Positions 41,906 through 50,399 of a stretch of DNA of 64,000 nt are shown here, piece by piece; the first letter of the stretch is position 1, and the number at the start of each line of letters is the position of its first letter. This DNA comes from Flavobacteriales bacterium (GTDB lineage: Bacteria; Bacteroidota; Bacteroidia; UBA10329): assembly GCA_020635495.1 (NCBI GenBank), contig JACJZQ010000013.1:1-64000 (forward strand). Reading direction: 5' to 3'. The position numbers and the translations under genes were made by a program. The notes under the pieces were generated by a model, which was given only the letters and a program-made list of their open reading frames with translations, did not search any database and was not told where the DNA came from.

Positions 41906-44485
41906 ATGAAAAAGCTGATTCTATCCATTCTTGGATTGATTACATGGTGCGGGGTCTCTGCCCAAGACCGTGGAACATTAAAAGGTACGGTAAGTGATGA
42001 TGCCACAGACGAGACGCTGATAGGTGCCAATGTGGTAATGGCTTCCGATCGTGGCGTTGGTGCGTCAACGGATATTGATGGTAATTACTCATTCACCCTG
42101 CCCGCAGGTAAGCACTGGGTTATTTGCTCATTTACAGGAATGAAACCAGATTCTGTAGAGGTGAACATCGCGGCAGGACAAACAACCCTTCAGAATTTTG
42201 TGTTGGGCATGAATTCGGAAGAACTTGGTACGGTAGTGATTTCGGCCGGAAAATTTGAGCAGAAACTAGAGGAACTTACCGTTACTATGAATGTCATCAA
42301 ACCGGAATTGATAGACAACCGAAACTCAACCAACATTACTTCTGCGTTGGAGCAAACCCCGGGCCTCACCATTATGGATGAGGAACCACAGATAAGAAGC
42401 GGTAGCGGTTACAGTTTTGGTGTTGGAAGTAGGGTTGCCATATTGGTAGACGATCTTCCAATCCTGAATGGTGATATAGGCAAAGCAGAATGGAGTTTTA
42501 TTCCAACTGAGAACGTGGAGCAGATCGAGGTTATCAAAGGGGCTTCATCGGTTCTGTATGGTTCTTCTGCTTTGAGTGGTGCCATTAACGTTAGAACGGC
42601 CTATCCTAAAGACAAACCGCTTACCAAAGTGAATGTGTTCACAGGATTTAGAAGTGCCATATTGGAAGAAGATGCCAGTGTTGGCAAGCGCATTGCCAAT
42701 TTCTTCGGGATGGATGCATCGGCCGCCAACGGCAAAAAATGGTGGGATGGTGTGGCCAACTTCTCTGGAATGAACTTCATGCATTCTAGAAAAGTAGATT
42801 ATTGGGATATCGTAATTGGAGGTAACTTCTTGTACGATCATGGTTATATCGGTCCACACAAACCAGTGGCCGAATTGGACTCTTTCTACAATGCCAATTT
42901 GATAAATACGGGGTATGTGGATAGACAGGATTGGACTGATACCATTGAAGATATTGCCAATAAGGACGTACGCGAAATAAGAGGAAGATTCAATTTCAAC
43001 ATCAGAAAAAGAAGTAAAAAGACCAGTGGACTTTCTTACGGTTTGAATGGAAACTTCATGCGTAGTAGCAAGAACTTCTCCTTGGTTTGGCAGTCAACGG
43101 AGCGAGATCAATCTGGGAAATACCGTTCGTACCCAGGTACAATGACCTTAACGGAGATCACTACCTTCTATCTTGATCCTTTTGTGAGTTACGTAACTCC
43201 TAGAGGTGTTCAGCATGCATTCCGTTCAAGAATTCTATTCAATAACAGTGATAACTCTAACAATCAATCGGTTCAGAGCACGGTCTATTTTGGTGAATAT
43301 CAGATTCAAAGAACGTTCAGCAAAATGAAGGATCTGAATCTGATTGCTGGGGCATCTGGAAGCTATTCTCAAAGTAAGTCTGACATTTTTGTTGGTGGAG
43401 ACTCTTCGGGAGTGAATAACGCCAAGAACTTCAGTCTCTACATGCAGTTGGATAAGAAGTTCTTCAAGTCCGTGAATGTGTCTGCTGGAGTTAGAGGAGA
43501 GTATTTCCAGATCAACAATACGGAGTTTGTGGTCAGACCGGTTTTCAGAGCAGGTGTGAGTTGGAAGGCAGGTAGAGAAAGCTATATCCGTGGATCGTAT
43601 GGCCAAGGTTACAGATTCCCAACCATTGCAGAGAAATACATCCGAACCGTGTCTGGTGGTTTGGGTGTTTTTCCAAATCCTGACCTGAAGCCAGAAACAT
43701 CTTGGAATGCTGAACTTGGGTTCAAACAAGGATTTAAGATCGGGAAGTTCATGGGTTACTTTGACCTGGTAGGATTCTGGCAAGAGTTCAACAACAGCAT
43801 CGAATTTGTAATGGGTCGGTATGATGCAACTGAGATTTTGCCAGGATTCAAGTTCTTGAACACAGGTAAGAATCGTGTTAGAGGATTTGAAACATCTTTG
43901 ATGGGAGGCGGTCAGTTCACCAAATCATTCGGAACAACTGTGATTGTAGGTTATACCTACACACTTCCAGAATCAATGGAGCCGGAAAATATCTTCTATT
44001 CAGATTCTACGGGTGGTTCGCTTCAGCAACACTCTCACTACAGTACTTCCATTGATACCATGAAGATTCTGAAGTATCGATTCCAACATTTGGCCAATCT
44101 GGATATCGAGTTCACGTACAAAAAATGGTCTTTAGGTTACACCTTCCGCTACTATAGCTACATGCGTAATGTGGACAAGATCCTATACTCTTTGGATTCA
44201 AGCGTGAAGAACGATTTTGGACCGGATAGTTTTGACACGGGGGTTATTGAAGACCGTGGCGATACGGAGCATTACGACTGGGATTCCTCAGAAACCGTGC
44301 ATTACACCATAGGCAACAAGCATCCTGGAAACTACGTAATGGATGCACGCATCAGCTATCAGATAGCTGATTGGCTCAAGGCTGCATTCATCGTCAACAA
44401 TTTCTTGAATAGAGAATATTCGTTGCGTCCGTTGAAGATGGAGCAGCCACGCACTGCAAGCATTCAGTTTACGGTTAAGGTCTAA
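41906..44485 (+). CDS. TonB-dependent receptor with carboxypeptidase-like N-terminal domain
   Basis: An 859-residue outer-membrane receptor from ATG 41906 (MKKLILSILGLITWCGVSAQ); TTG 41885 lies inside the terminator and is rejected. After the signal comes a CarboxypepD_reg-like domain (GTLKGTVSDDATDETLIGANVVM), then the plug (TSALEQTPGLTIMDEEPQIRSGSGYSFGVGSRVAILVDDLPI, EVIKGASSVLYGSSALSGAINVRT). The barrel ends in an aromatic-containing strand (ASIQFTVKV). Ligand unknown. The stop overlaps that of the fatty acid desaturase on the other strand (CTAA, 44482-44485). Confidence 0.92.
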   Translation: MKKLILSILGLITWCGVSAQDRGTLKGTVSDDATDETLIGANVVMASDRGVGASTDIDGNYSFTLPAGKHWVICSFTGMKPDSVEVNIAAGQTTLQNFVLGMNSEELGTVVISAGKFEQKLEELTVTMNVIKPELIDNRNSTNITSALEQTPGLTIMDEEPQIRSGSGYSFGVGSRVAILVDDLPILNGDIGKAEWSFIPTENVEQIEVIKGASSVLYGSSALSGAINVRTAYPKDKPLTKVNVFTGFRSAILEEDASVGKRIANFFGMDASAANGKKWWDGVANFSGMNFMHSRKVDYWDIVIGGNFLYDHGYIGPHKPVAELDSFYNANLINTGYVDRQDWTDTIEDIANKDVREIRGRFNFNIRKRSKKTSGLSYGLNGNFMRSSKNFSLVWQSTERDQSGKYRSYPGTMTLTEITTFYLDPFVSYVTPRGVQHAFRSRILFNNSDNSNNQSVQSTVYFGEYQIQRTFSKMKDLNLIAGASGSYSQSKSDIFVGGDSSGVNNAKNFSLYMQLDKKFFKSVNVSAGVRGEYFQINNTEFVVRPVFRAGVSWKAGRESYIRGSYGQGYRFPTIAEKYIRTVSGGLGVFPNPDLKPETSWNAELGFKQGFKIGKFMGYFDLVGFWQEFNNSIEFVMGRYDATEILPGFKFLNTGKNRVRGFETSLMGGGQFTKSFGTTVIVGYTYTLPESMEPENIFYSDSTGGSLQQHSHYSTSIDTMKILKYRFQHLANLDIEFTYKKWSLGYTFRYYSYMRNVDKILYSLDSSVKNDFGPDSFDTGVIEDRGDTEHYDWDSSETVHYTIGNKHPGNYVMDARISYQIADWLKAAFIVNNFLNREYSLRPLKMEQPRTASIQFTVKV

Positions 44486-45435
44486 GCAGCCAGCCTGATG
44501 ATCTGCAGGTAGTTCGGCTCCAGCAGTCCGTTATCAAAATAACCACGCTGCTTTAGCAGATGGTGCATTTTTGGCAGGTTGTAACTTGGAACCGTCATCA
44601 ACAAATGATGCTCAGCGTGGTAATTGACATGATGTGGTGCAAACAGCATTCTTTCAATGAAATTGGCATAAGTTGTTCTGGTATTCCGCTGATTGTCGTG
44701 TCTGTCGGGCACCACACTGTGCTCAGCTATGGAACGGATTCTTAGGCAGAACTGATATGTGGTAAAGTAAGCTCCTATCCAAAGCAGGTACAACCAGCCG
44801 TTGCCCGTTGACCACAGGATTACCCACATCAGTAAATTGACCACCAACGGGCCAGCCATGTTCTTGAAGAAGATGACAATATGACCAATTCCTTTCCGTT
44901 CCTCTTTCGGAATCCATTCAACCTTACCACCCAAATTGAATTTCCATAGGCCAGACTGAATCATAATAAGCGCATAGAGAATTTTGATTCCCGTAAGGCC
45001 AACCAGATCGCGAAGGACCTTTCTGACCAGACTTTTTGTGCCGGCAGGGTAGCCGTTGGTTAGATTGAGGTCGGGGTCTGTGTCCTCTCCAGTATGCGTA
45101 TGGTGCGCCAAATGATATGGCCTATATTGCTCAACCCCGAAGAAAACAGGATAACCCCCAAACAGATTTCCAAAGATCAGATTGGCATTCTTGCTTTTGA
45201 ACTGGGCATAATGCGAAGTATCGTGCATGATAATGGCACACGCCAATTGCTTGCCGCCTAGCATGAACAGACTCACCACAATGGTAAATGGGTTAGGGAA
45301 GAAGCCTGCCAACGCAAAGGCCACAGAAATCCAGAACCAGGTATGGGCAATTTCGAAAGCTGCTTTCCAGTCAGATCTCTCCAGCAACGATTTTATCTCA
45401 TCGCCCGAGAGGTAATCTTTTGCATTGAAACTCAT
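44482..45435 (-). CDS. Membrane fatty acid desaturase
   Basis: A 317-residue membrane di-iron desaturase. Three histidine boxes are in place: HDTSHYAQF, HHTHTGEDTDPD (within YHLAHHTHTG) and NYHAEHHLLMTVP, among four to six hydrophobic segments. It likely puts double bonds into acyl chains, or acts on a carotenoid-like or sphingoid substrate. The start overlaps the stop of the upstream coiled-coil gene by 4 bases (ATGA), so the two are one transcript. Confidence 0.92.
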   Translation of the reverse strand: MSFNAKDYLSGDEIKSLLERSDWKAAFEIAHTWFWISVAFALAGFFPNPFTIVVSLFMLGGKQLACAIIMHDTSHYAQFKSKNANLIFGNLFGGYPVFFGVEQYRPYHLAHHTHTGEDTDPDLNLTNGYPAGTKSLVRKVLRDLVGLTGIKILYALIMIQSGLWKFNLGGKVEWIPKEERKGIGHIVIFFKNMAGPLVVNLLMWVILWSTGNGWLYLLWIGAYFTTYQFCLRIRSIAEHSVVPDRHDNQRNTRTTYANFIERMLFAPHHVNYHAEHHLLMTVPSYNLPKMHHLLKQRGYFDNGLLEPNYLQIIRLAA

Positions 45436-47048
45436 AGGTCGGTTTCTAACTCAAACACGGCCTTGGTGATGTCGGCCTCATCTCTGAAATAGTAAACACC
45501 ACCCCAATTGTAAGCCACTTTCTTGTATACGTAGGTCATGTGTTCACGCTTAATGGTGATCTGCGTTATAACCCTGTTGTTCTCTTTAATCTCCTCAACC
45601 GTTCTCGAAACCACGTTACCAGCATCTTTGATGGCCATGCTTTTCTTCTCGGCTTCCATCTTGGCCTGTGCCGCATCTCTTTCCCGTTGCTGAGCTTCAT
45701 AAACGGCTTTTGCTTTTTCCTTGGCACGTTGCTCTGCTTCAAAGGCTTCCTTGGCTTTCCGCTGTCTTTCGGCTTCAAAAGCTGCTTCAGATTCCGCCTG
45801 TTTTCTGGCAGCTTCTGCCTCAAGTACTTTTTGTTCCAATCTGCGTTTTTCCTCTTCGGCAGCAGCTTTGGCCGCTAAGCGTTCTTCTTCTGCTCGTCTG
45901 GTATCAGCTTCCCTTTGCCGTCTTTCAATTTCCTCTTTTTCCAGCTGGGCTCTGCGTTTGGCTTCTTGCGCAGCTAGTGCTTCTTCAACCCGGATTTCCG
46001 CTTCCAACTCGGCTTTCTTTCGAGCTCGCTCTTCTTCTTCCAGCTTGGCGTTTTCCGCGGCCTTAGCTTCCGCAGCTGCCTTTTCCTCAGCTTTTTGGCG
46101 AGCTTCTTCCTCCGCTTTCAGATCCGATTGCCGTTTTTCTTCTTCGGCTTTTGCTTCGGCTAGACGTTTCTCTTCCTCCGCTTTTGCTTCCAACGCTTTT
46201 CTGGCATCTTCCGCTGCCTTTGCCTGAGCTTGACGTGATTCTTCTTCCGCTTTGGCTTGTGCCTGCCTTTTTTCTTCCTCTTCTTTAGCGGCTGCCTCCT
46301 GTCGTTTCCGTTCTTCCTCCAATTCCCGCTGACGCGCTTCTTCTTCTTCGGCTTGCTTTCTTGCCTCCTCAGCTGCTTTGGCATCTGCTTCGGCTTTCAG
46401 TCTTGCTTCTTCCGCAGCCTGGGCCTCAGCAGCTTTTCTGGCTTCTTCTGCTGCTTTAGCTTCTGCTTCGGCCTTCAGACGTGCTTCTTCTGCAGCTTTG
46501 GCCTCTGCATCTGCAGCTTTCTTGGCGTTCGGATTTTTCTTGGCCTCTTCGTACTCCTTGTCAAAATCTATAAGGGCAGAACGAATGCTTTTGGTGTAAT
46601 CCGTATCGTAAGTGAACTCATCTTCCTGAACATCATAGAACCATCTGGCTACTGGCTGATTGAAAATGACAGTGTTCACACCCTCGTACTGTTCAAATAT
46701 TTCCACGGCAAAGTCGAAATCAAGGTCAGCACCACGAATGTCTTCAGGCACCTTCTCGGTGCTTATTTCAACTCTTTTGGTAATGTATCCCGGTTTTTCG
46801 AAAGTGAAGATGTACTTCTTATCGAACTCCAGTTCTGGAAGCATTTTGGCCTTGGCCGGTTCGTAAACCGTCTTTACCTGTCCGTTTTCCGTGAGAGTGA
46901 CCTTTGAATCGGAGAAATTCCCGTTATCGACAGTGAATTTGACCATCACCACGATATTCTGCGCCATTGTTTCCATTGAAACAAATCCGAGCAAAATCAG
47001 TATGTAGAGACTAAGACGATTCAAATTTGGCCGATTTTTTGTAGCCAT
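45432..47048 (-). CDS. Exported protein with long Ala/Glu/Lys-rich coiled coil
   Basis: A 538-residue protein. After an N-terminal signal or anchor (LSLYILILLGFVSMETMAQ) comes a beta domain like PEGA/CarboxypepD (VDNGNFSDSKVTLTENG, KYIFTFEKPGYITKRVEIS). Residues about 165-475 are a TolA-like helix of AEEARLKAEAEAKAAEEARK repeats. A small C-terminal domain (TQITIKREHMTYVYKKVAYNWGGVYYFRDEADIT) closes it. It may span the periplasm or bind peptidoglycan, by analogy with TolA only. The repetitive coding makes long shadow frames on the other strand. Function unknown. Confidence 0.85.
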   Translation of the reverse strand: MATKNRPNLNRLSLYILILLGFVSMETMAQNIVVMVKFTVDNGNFSDSKVTLTENGQVKTVYEPAKAKMLPELEFDKKYIFTFEKPGYITKRVEISTEKVPEDIRGADLDFDFAVEIFEQYEGVNTVIFNQPVARWFYDVQEDEFTYDTDYTKSIRSALIDFDKEYEEAKKNPNAKKAADAEAKAAEEARLKAEAEAKAAEEARKAAEAQAAEEARLKAEADAKAAEEARKQAEEEEARQRELEEERKRQEAAAKEEEEKRQAQAKAEEESRQAQAKAAEDARKALEAKAEEEKRLAEAKAEEEKRQSDLKAEEEARQKAEEKAAAEAKAAENAKLEEEERARKKAELEAEIRVEEALAAQEAKRRAQLEKEEIERRQREADTRRAEEERLAAKAAAEEEKRRLEQKVLEAEAARKQAESEAAFEAERQRKAKEAFEAEQRAKEKAKAVYEAQQRERDAAQAKMEAEKKSMAIKDAGNVVSRTVEEIKENNRVITQITIKREHMTYVYKKVAYNWGGVYYFRDEADITKAVFELETDL

Positions 47049-47078
47049 GTTCGTTCTAAATGTAGAAATTCCATTACG

Positions 47079-47504
47079 TTGAACAGAAGCTTCTTCATAA
47101 TACTTATCCTCAGCATTTGTGTTTCAGCAAATTTTGGGTTTGCTCAAGATGTAGATGGAAGGTTGATGGCATTCAACGAAGTAATTGCTCCAAATTATAA
47201 AGTAGAACGGAAAGGTGGCGATCTTGTTATTGAGGGGTACAGAGAAGGAGAATTGGTGAAGGTTGATAAGGTTAACATTTTTGATCTGGATATGGAGACC
47301 CTGAAGATTTCTTCGGTCGATAGTACCGTGTCTGTCAAATGTTATTCCGATCTTGATGGATGTGTGGCCAGAACACTAACCAAAGAGCGAAACAAGAAAA
47401 GCTACCGGAACAGGCTTGTTTTCGGGATTGATGAAGGAAGATCTGGTGAGGAAATTGCCGAGAAACTGCGCCTTTTTATTGAAGACCTGGCAAAAAAGAA
47501 TTGA
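47079..47504 (+). CDS. Small exported protein of unknown function
   Basis: A 141-residue protein with a signal peptide (MNRSFFIILILSICVSANFGFAQ). The mature part is beta-rich with a Cys pair (VKCYSDLDGCVAR) and a charged helix at the end (EEIAEKLRLFIEDLAKKN). I do not recognise it. The start is TTG 47079, 31 bases from the divergent coiled-coil gene start, as no ATG is available before the signal. It precedes the TPR gene by 1 base and should be cotranscribed. Confidence 0.7.
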   Translation: MNRSFFIILILSICVSANFGFAQDVDGRLMAFNEVIAPNYKVERKGGDLVIEGYREGELVKVDKVNIFDLDMETLKISSVDSTVSVKCYSDLDGCVARTLTKERNKKSYRNRLVFGIDEGRSGEEIAEKLRLFIEDLAKKN

Positions 47505-47505
47505 A

Positions 47506-48012
47506 ATGAGAACCACTTTGATACTGTTGTTTACCGCGTTCGTTGCCATGAATGGAATGGCACAGGATACTGAAGCCTTATTCAACAAGGCAGAAAATCT
47601 GTTTGCATCAGGTAACTATGAAGAAGCTCAACAACTTTATACACAGGTTCTTTCTGCGGACGCTGAAAACATGAACGCTTACTTGAGAAGGGGCTTTTGC
47701 CTTTCCGTTTTGAAGCGGTATGACGAGTCTGTAGCAGATTACTCACACGTAATTGAACAACACCCCAAGCATCCGTTTGCGTATTTGAGTCGCGGTAGTG
47801 CCTATAATAAGATGGAGAAATGGCAAGATGCGTTGATTGATTTCAATATGGTGCTGAACATAGACCCGAATAATCAGGAAGCGTATAACAACCGAGGCTG
47901 GGCCAAGAATGGCATGGGGCTTTACAAAGAGGCGTGTCAGGATTGGAAGACTTCTCGGAAATTGGGAAATGAAGAAGCCAAGATCATTCTTAAAAACAAC
48001 CAGTGTAAATAA
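47506..48012 (+). CDS. Exported TPR protein
   Basis: A 168-residue protein from ATG 47506 (MRTTLILLFTAFVAMNGMAQ, signal peptide). The mature chain is a set of about four TPR units: TEALFNKAENLFASGNYEEAQQLYTQVLS, MNAYLRRGFCLSVLKRYDESVADYSHVIEQ, PFAYLSRGSAYNKMEKWQDALIDFNMVLN and QEAYNNRGWAKNGMGLYKEACQDWKTS. It should mediate protein contacts outside the inner membrane. It lies between two small exported proteins. The frame upstream to 47416 overlaps the previous gene and is rejected. Confidence 0.85.
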   Translation: MRTTLILLFTAFVAMNGMAQDTEALFNKAENLFASGNYEEAQQLYTQVLSADAENMNAYLRRGFCLSVLKRYDESVADYSHVIEQHPKHPFAYLSRGSAYNKMEKWQDALIDFNMVLNIDPNNQEAYNNRGWAKNGMGLYKEACQDWKTSRKLGNEEAKIILKNNQCK

Positions 48013-48018
48013 CCTACC

Positions 48019-48417
48019 ATGAACCTAGCAGTTACAATTCTCATAGCGTTTGCAAGTTTGTTTTCGTCAACAGAACCGACAACCATGCCAACACCGGACC
48101 AAAAGAGTTACACAGACTGTGTAGTGAAATACCGTTCCAATTGGGGCGAAGACTGCTCGCAATGTGCGGCTTGGAACGATTCCTATGTGGTTTACCTCAA
48201 GAATACCTGTACCGAATCCATTGATGTGATGATATGCGTACAGGAATCGAATAAAACATGGAAGATGTTCAACCATAAGTCCATGGCTCCAAATGATTCC
48301 TTAAGAGCTTACGCCTGTGTAGGAACTGGTAAGTATTTGGCATGGGGTAGAAGGGCTGGAGATGAAAGTGTTGTCTTTCCTTCCATTGAACAAGTGAACA
48401 AGGATTACGCGGAGTAA
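48019..48417 (+). CDS. Small exported Cys-containing protein, unknown
   Basis: A 132-residue protein with a signal peptide (MNLAVTILIAFASLFSSTEP). Five Cys residues stand in the mature part (CVVKYRSNWGEDCSQCAAW, CTESIDVMICVQ, YACVGTG), likely as disulfides; YVVYLKNTCTESIDVMICVQESNKTWKMFNHKSMAPNDS is beta-sandwich-like. I do not recognise it. It follows the TPR gene by 6 bases and ends directly against the DUF4442 gene stop on the other strand. Confidence 0.7.
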   Translation: MNLAVTILIAFASLFSSTEPTTMPTPDQKSYTDCVVKYRSNWGEDCSQCAAWNDSYVVYLKNTCTESIDVMICVQESNKTWKMFNHKSMAPNDSLRAYACVGTGKYLAWGRRAGDESVVFPSIEQVNKDYAE

Positions 48418-48897
48418 TCACTTCTTCTTCCCTCGCATACTTAGCGTCATGGTAAACTCGGCCACGGGCTCGCTCTGGTATTTACTCGGAACCGTTGCAA
48501 CCACCTTCAATTGGATGTTCTTTCTCTCGCCATCTGCCATGGTGGCCTTAAACGCTTTGACCACTTCTGCTCCGTCTGTACAAGTGAAATAGACATCGCC
48601 ATCCGCACGTTTCAGAAAATTGGCCTGTATATCCTTGAATACGATGGAAACAGGGGCTTTCGTTCTGGCCAAGTAGTCAAAGGCTATCCAAGCACCAGTA
48701 ACATCCGCACCAGTTGCCAGCGCGCCAAAATACATGCTACCCAGATGGTTTCTTGTTCTACGATTAAGCGGAATCCTGACCACGGTTTCGTTCTCGTTGT
48801 AGGTAACCAGTTTGGCACCCACAAAACCGATCATACGTATTTGAAAAAGGCCAACCAGTTTGAATTTCAGGTTGGCCTTTTGTATTTCAGACAGCAT
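48418..48897 (-). CDS. DUF4442 hotdog-fold protein (putative thioesterase)
   Basis: A 159-residue protein of the DUF4442/YiiD_C hotdog group. Features are the N-terminal helix (KANLKFKLVGLFQIRMIGFVGAKLV), the motif RRTRNHLGSMYFGALATGADVTGAW that holds the hotdog helix, and the strand SIVFKDIQANFLKRADGDVYFTC. Related hotdogs cleave acyl-CoA or acyl-ACP thioesters. It follows the PorP-like gene by 4 bases and is the last gene of the adhesin operon; its stop abuts the convergent gene's stop. Confidence 0.82.
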   Translation of the reverse strand: MLSEIQKANLKFKLVGLFQIRMIGFVGAKLVTYNENETVVRIPLNRRTRNHLGSMYFGALATGADVTGAWIAFDYLARTKAPVSIVFKDIQANFLKRADGDVYFTCTDGAEVVKAFKATMADGERKNIQLKVVATVPSKYQSEPVAEFTMTLSMRGKKK

Positions 48898-48901
48898 GCG
48901 T

Positions 48902-50386
48902 CTAATTCTTCAGATCCTGTGCATCTATTCGATACTTGTGTACCCAAGCATCCGGAACATCTTTCTTGCGCGTCTTGCGCATTTCTTTCAATGCAGGTTT
49001 CAACTCATCGAACTTGGTAGAGTAGACGTAGAACCACTTGCGCTCTTCGTTGTACACGATGATGGCATCACGTTTCTTGGATTTCCAAATGTCTACTGCT
49101 TTCCAAGCATTCTCCAGTTTTCTGAATGATTCGATAACCACATAGTAACCGCTTTCCAATGCTTCTTTTCGCATTCCAACAGAACCATCATCAGTTCTGT
49201 AAGGCGTGATCTGCTGAAGCATGCCTTTCAGCTTGTTCGTATCGATCATTCTGCTGTTAACATCCTCAATTTCCTTGTTGATGTCGTCAATCTCTTTTTG
49301 CAGTCTCTGAAGCTCGGCATCCTGTCTGATGTCAGTCTCCTTAATTCCTTGTACTTCAGACTCAAGCGAATCCATTTTCGAACCTAGGACACTTTCCAGA
49401 GAATCCATCTTCTCATTCAACAGTTCATTGTCCTGCTGCATACGCTCCATGTCATCTTCAAGCTTCTTGAATTTCTTCTTGAATCCATCCAATTTGAATC
49501 CGACCATGATCTCGTTGCTCCATGGTGCACCTGGGTTTCCATCCAAGCCATTCAAAGTGAAATCGTACGCATATCCGAATACGAATTTGTCAGCAACTTG
49601 GAAACCGATTCCAGCCACTGGGCCTGTCTCAGCTCTCCATGTAAATGAAGCCCAAACAACTTCTTTCCAACCGAATTTAACCGTTCCGTCATAGCTGATG
49701 TTGTCATTGTATGGCAACCAACGAACCATTCCAGAAGGTGCTATCAACCAGTCTTTCTTGATCCAGAAATCGTAACCTACATACGCACTGAAGTGTCTTG
49801 AGAGGTTGTAACTGGCGCTGTTGTCCTTCGCGCGAATCTCTGCAATAGACTCAATCACGTGGGGAGCCGCAATACCGATCTCAAGCAGGTTGTTCCAACT
49901 GTATCGCAATCCTGCATCAAGGTCAAAGGTGGTGCTACCAATGTTTCCGTTTTCGAGAAGGAAATCTGTTGGGTCTTCCACAACTGCATCAGAGAAATCC
50001 AACTGCGTGTGGTTAATTCCCAAGCCAACACCCAAACTCAATTGGTGGTCAGGAGCCAACTTGATATCATGCGCATAGGCCAACTTGGCGTTCACGGTAG
50101 TAACGAAATTGGTCTTATCGTAAACGATGTTGGTACCAACGTTGGTGTTCTTACCAAGAGGAGTGTGTAAACTCACCAAACCTGTCGTAGGTGCGCCAAC
50201 CACATTGGTCCATTGGTTTCTGTAGTTGATGTAGCCTACCAGACCTTCGCTATACCCAGCATTGGATGGGTTAATGAGGAATCGGTTCTCCTTGTACAGG
50301 CTCGATAGACGCGTTTGCTGAGCAAACCCATCCAAGCCATACATCAAAAGGCCAACAATAAATAGTGTAGCGTATATCTTTCTCAT
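48902..50386 (-). CDS. PorP/SprF-family protein with coiled-coil and SPOR-like C-terminus
   Basis: A 494-residue exported protein. Residues 1-300 are a PorP/SprF outer-membrane barrel (signal MRKIYATLFIVGLLMYGLDGFAQ, then FLINPSNAGYSEGLVGYINYRNQWTNVVGAPTTGLVSLHTPL). SprF proteins assist surface delivery of SprB. Unlike the usual 300-330-residue members, this one has a coiled coil at about residues 300-395 (KKLEDDMERMQQDNELLNEKMDSLESVLGSKMDSLE). A SPOR-like end follows (SGYYVVIESFRKLENAWKAVDIWKSKKRDAIIVYNEERKWFYVYS). It lies in one operon behind the SprB-like and CHU_C genes. Confidence 0.9.
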   Translation of the reverse strand: MRKIYATLFIVGLLMYGLDGFAQQTRLSSLYKENRFLINPSNAGYSEGLVGYINYRNQWTNVVGAPTTGLVSLHTPLGKNTNVGTNIVYDKTNFVTTVNAKLAYAHDIKLAPDHQLSLGVGLGINHTQLDFSDAVVEDPTDFLLENGNIGSTTFDLDAGLRYSWNNLLEIGIAAPHVIESIAEIRAKDNSASYNLSRHFSAYVGYDFWIKKDWLIAPSGMVRWLPYNDNISYDGTVKFGWKEVVWASFTWRAETGPVAGIGFQVADKFVFGYAYDFTLNGLDGNPGAPWSNEIMVGFKLDGFKKKFKKLEDDMERMQQDNELLNEKMDSLESVLGSKMDSLESEVQGIKETDIRQDAELQRLQKEIDDINKEIEDVNSRMIDTNKLKGMLQQITPYRTDDGSVGMRKEALESGYYVVIESFRKLENAWKAVDIWKSKKRDAIIVYNEERKWFYVYSTKFDELKPALKEMRKTRKKDVPDAWVHKYRIDAQDLKN

Positions 50387-50399
50387 ATCTCGTTATATG

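Noticed and set aside
43235..43783. Minus-strand frame of 182 codons inside the TonB receptor
   Set aside because: The plus-strand barrel coding is continuous; the antisense frame has no recognisable protein features.
45540..46907. Long plus-strand frames rich in Ser, Ala, Phe and Leu
   Set aside because: They are mirror images of the Ala/Glu/Lys coiled-coil coding on the minus strand; no signal or domain is seen.
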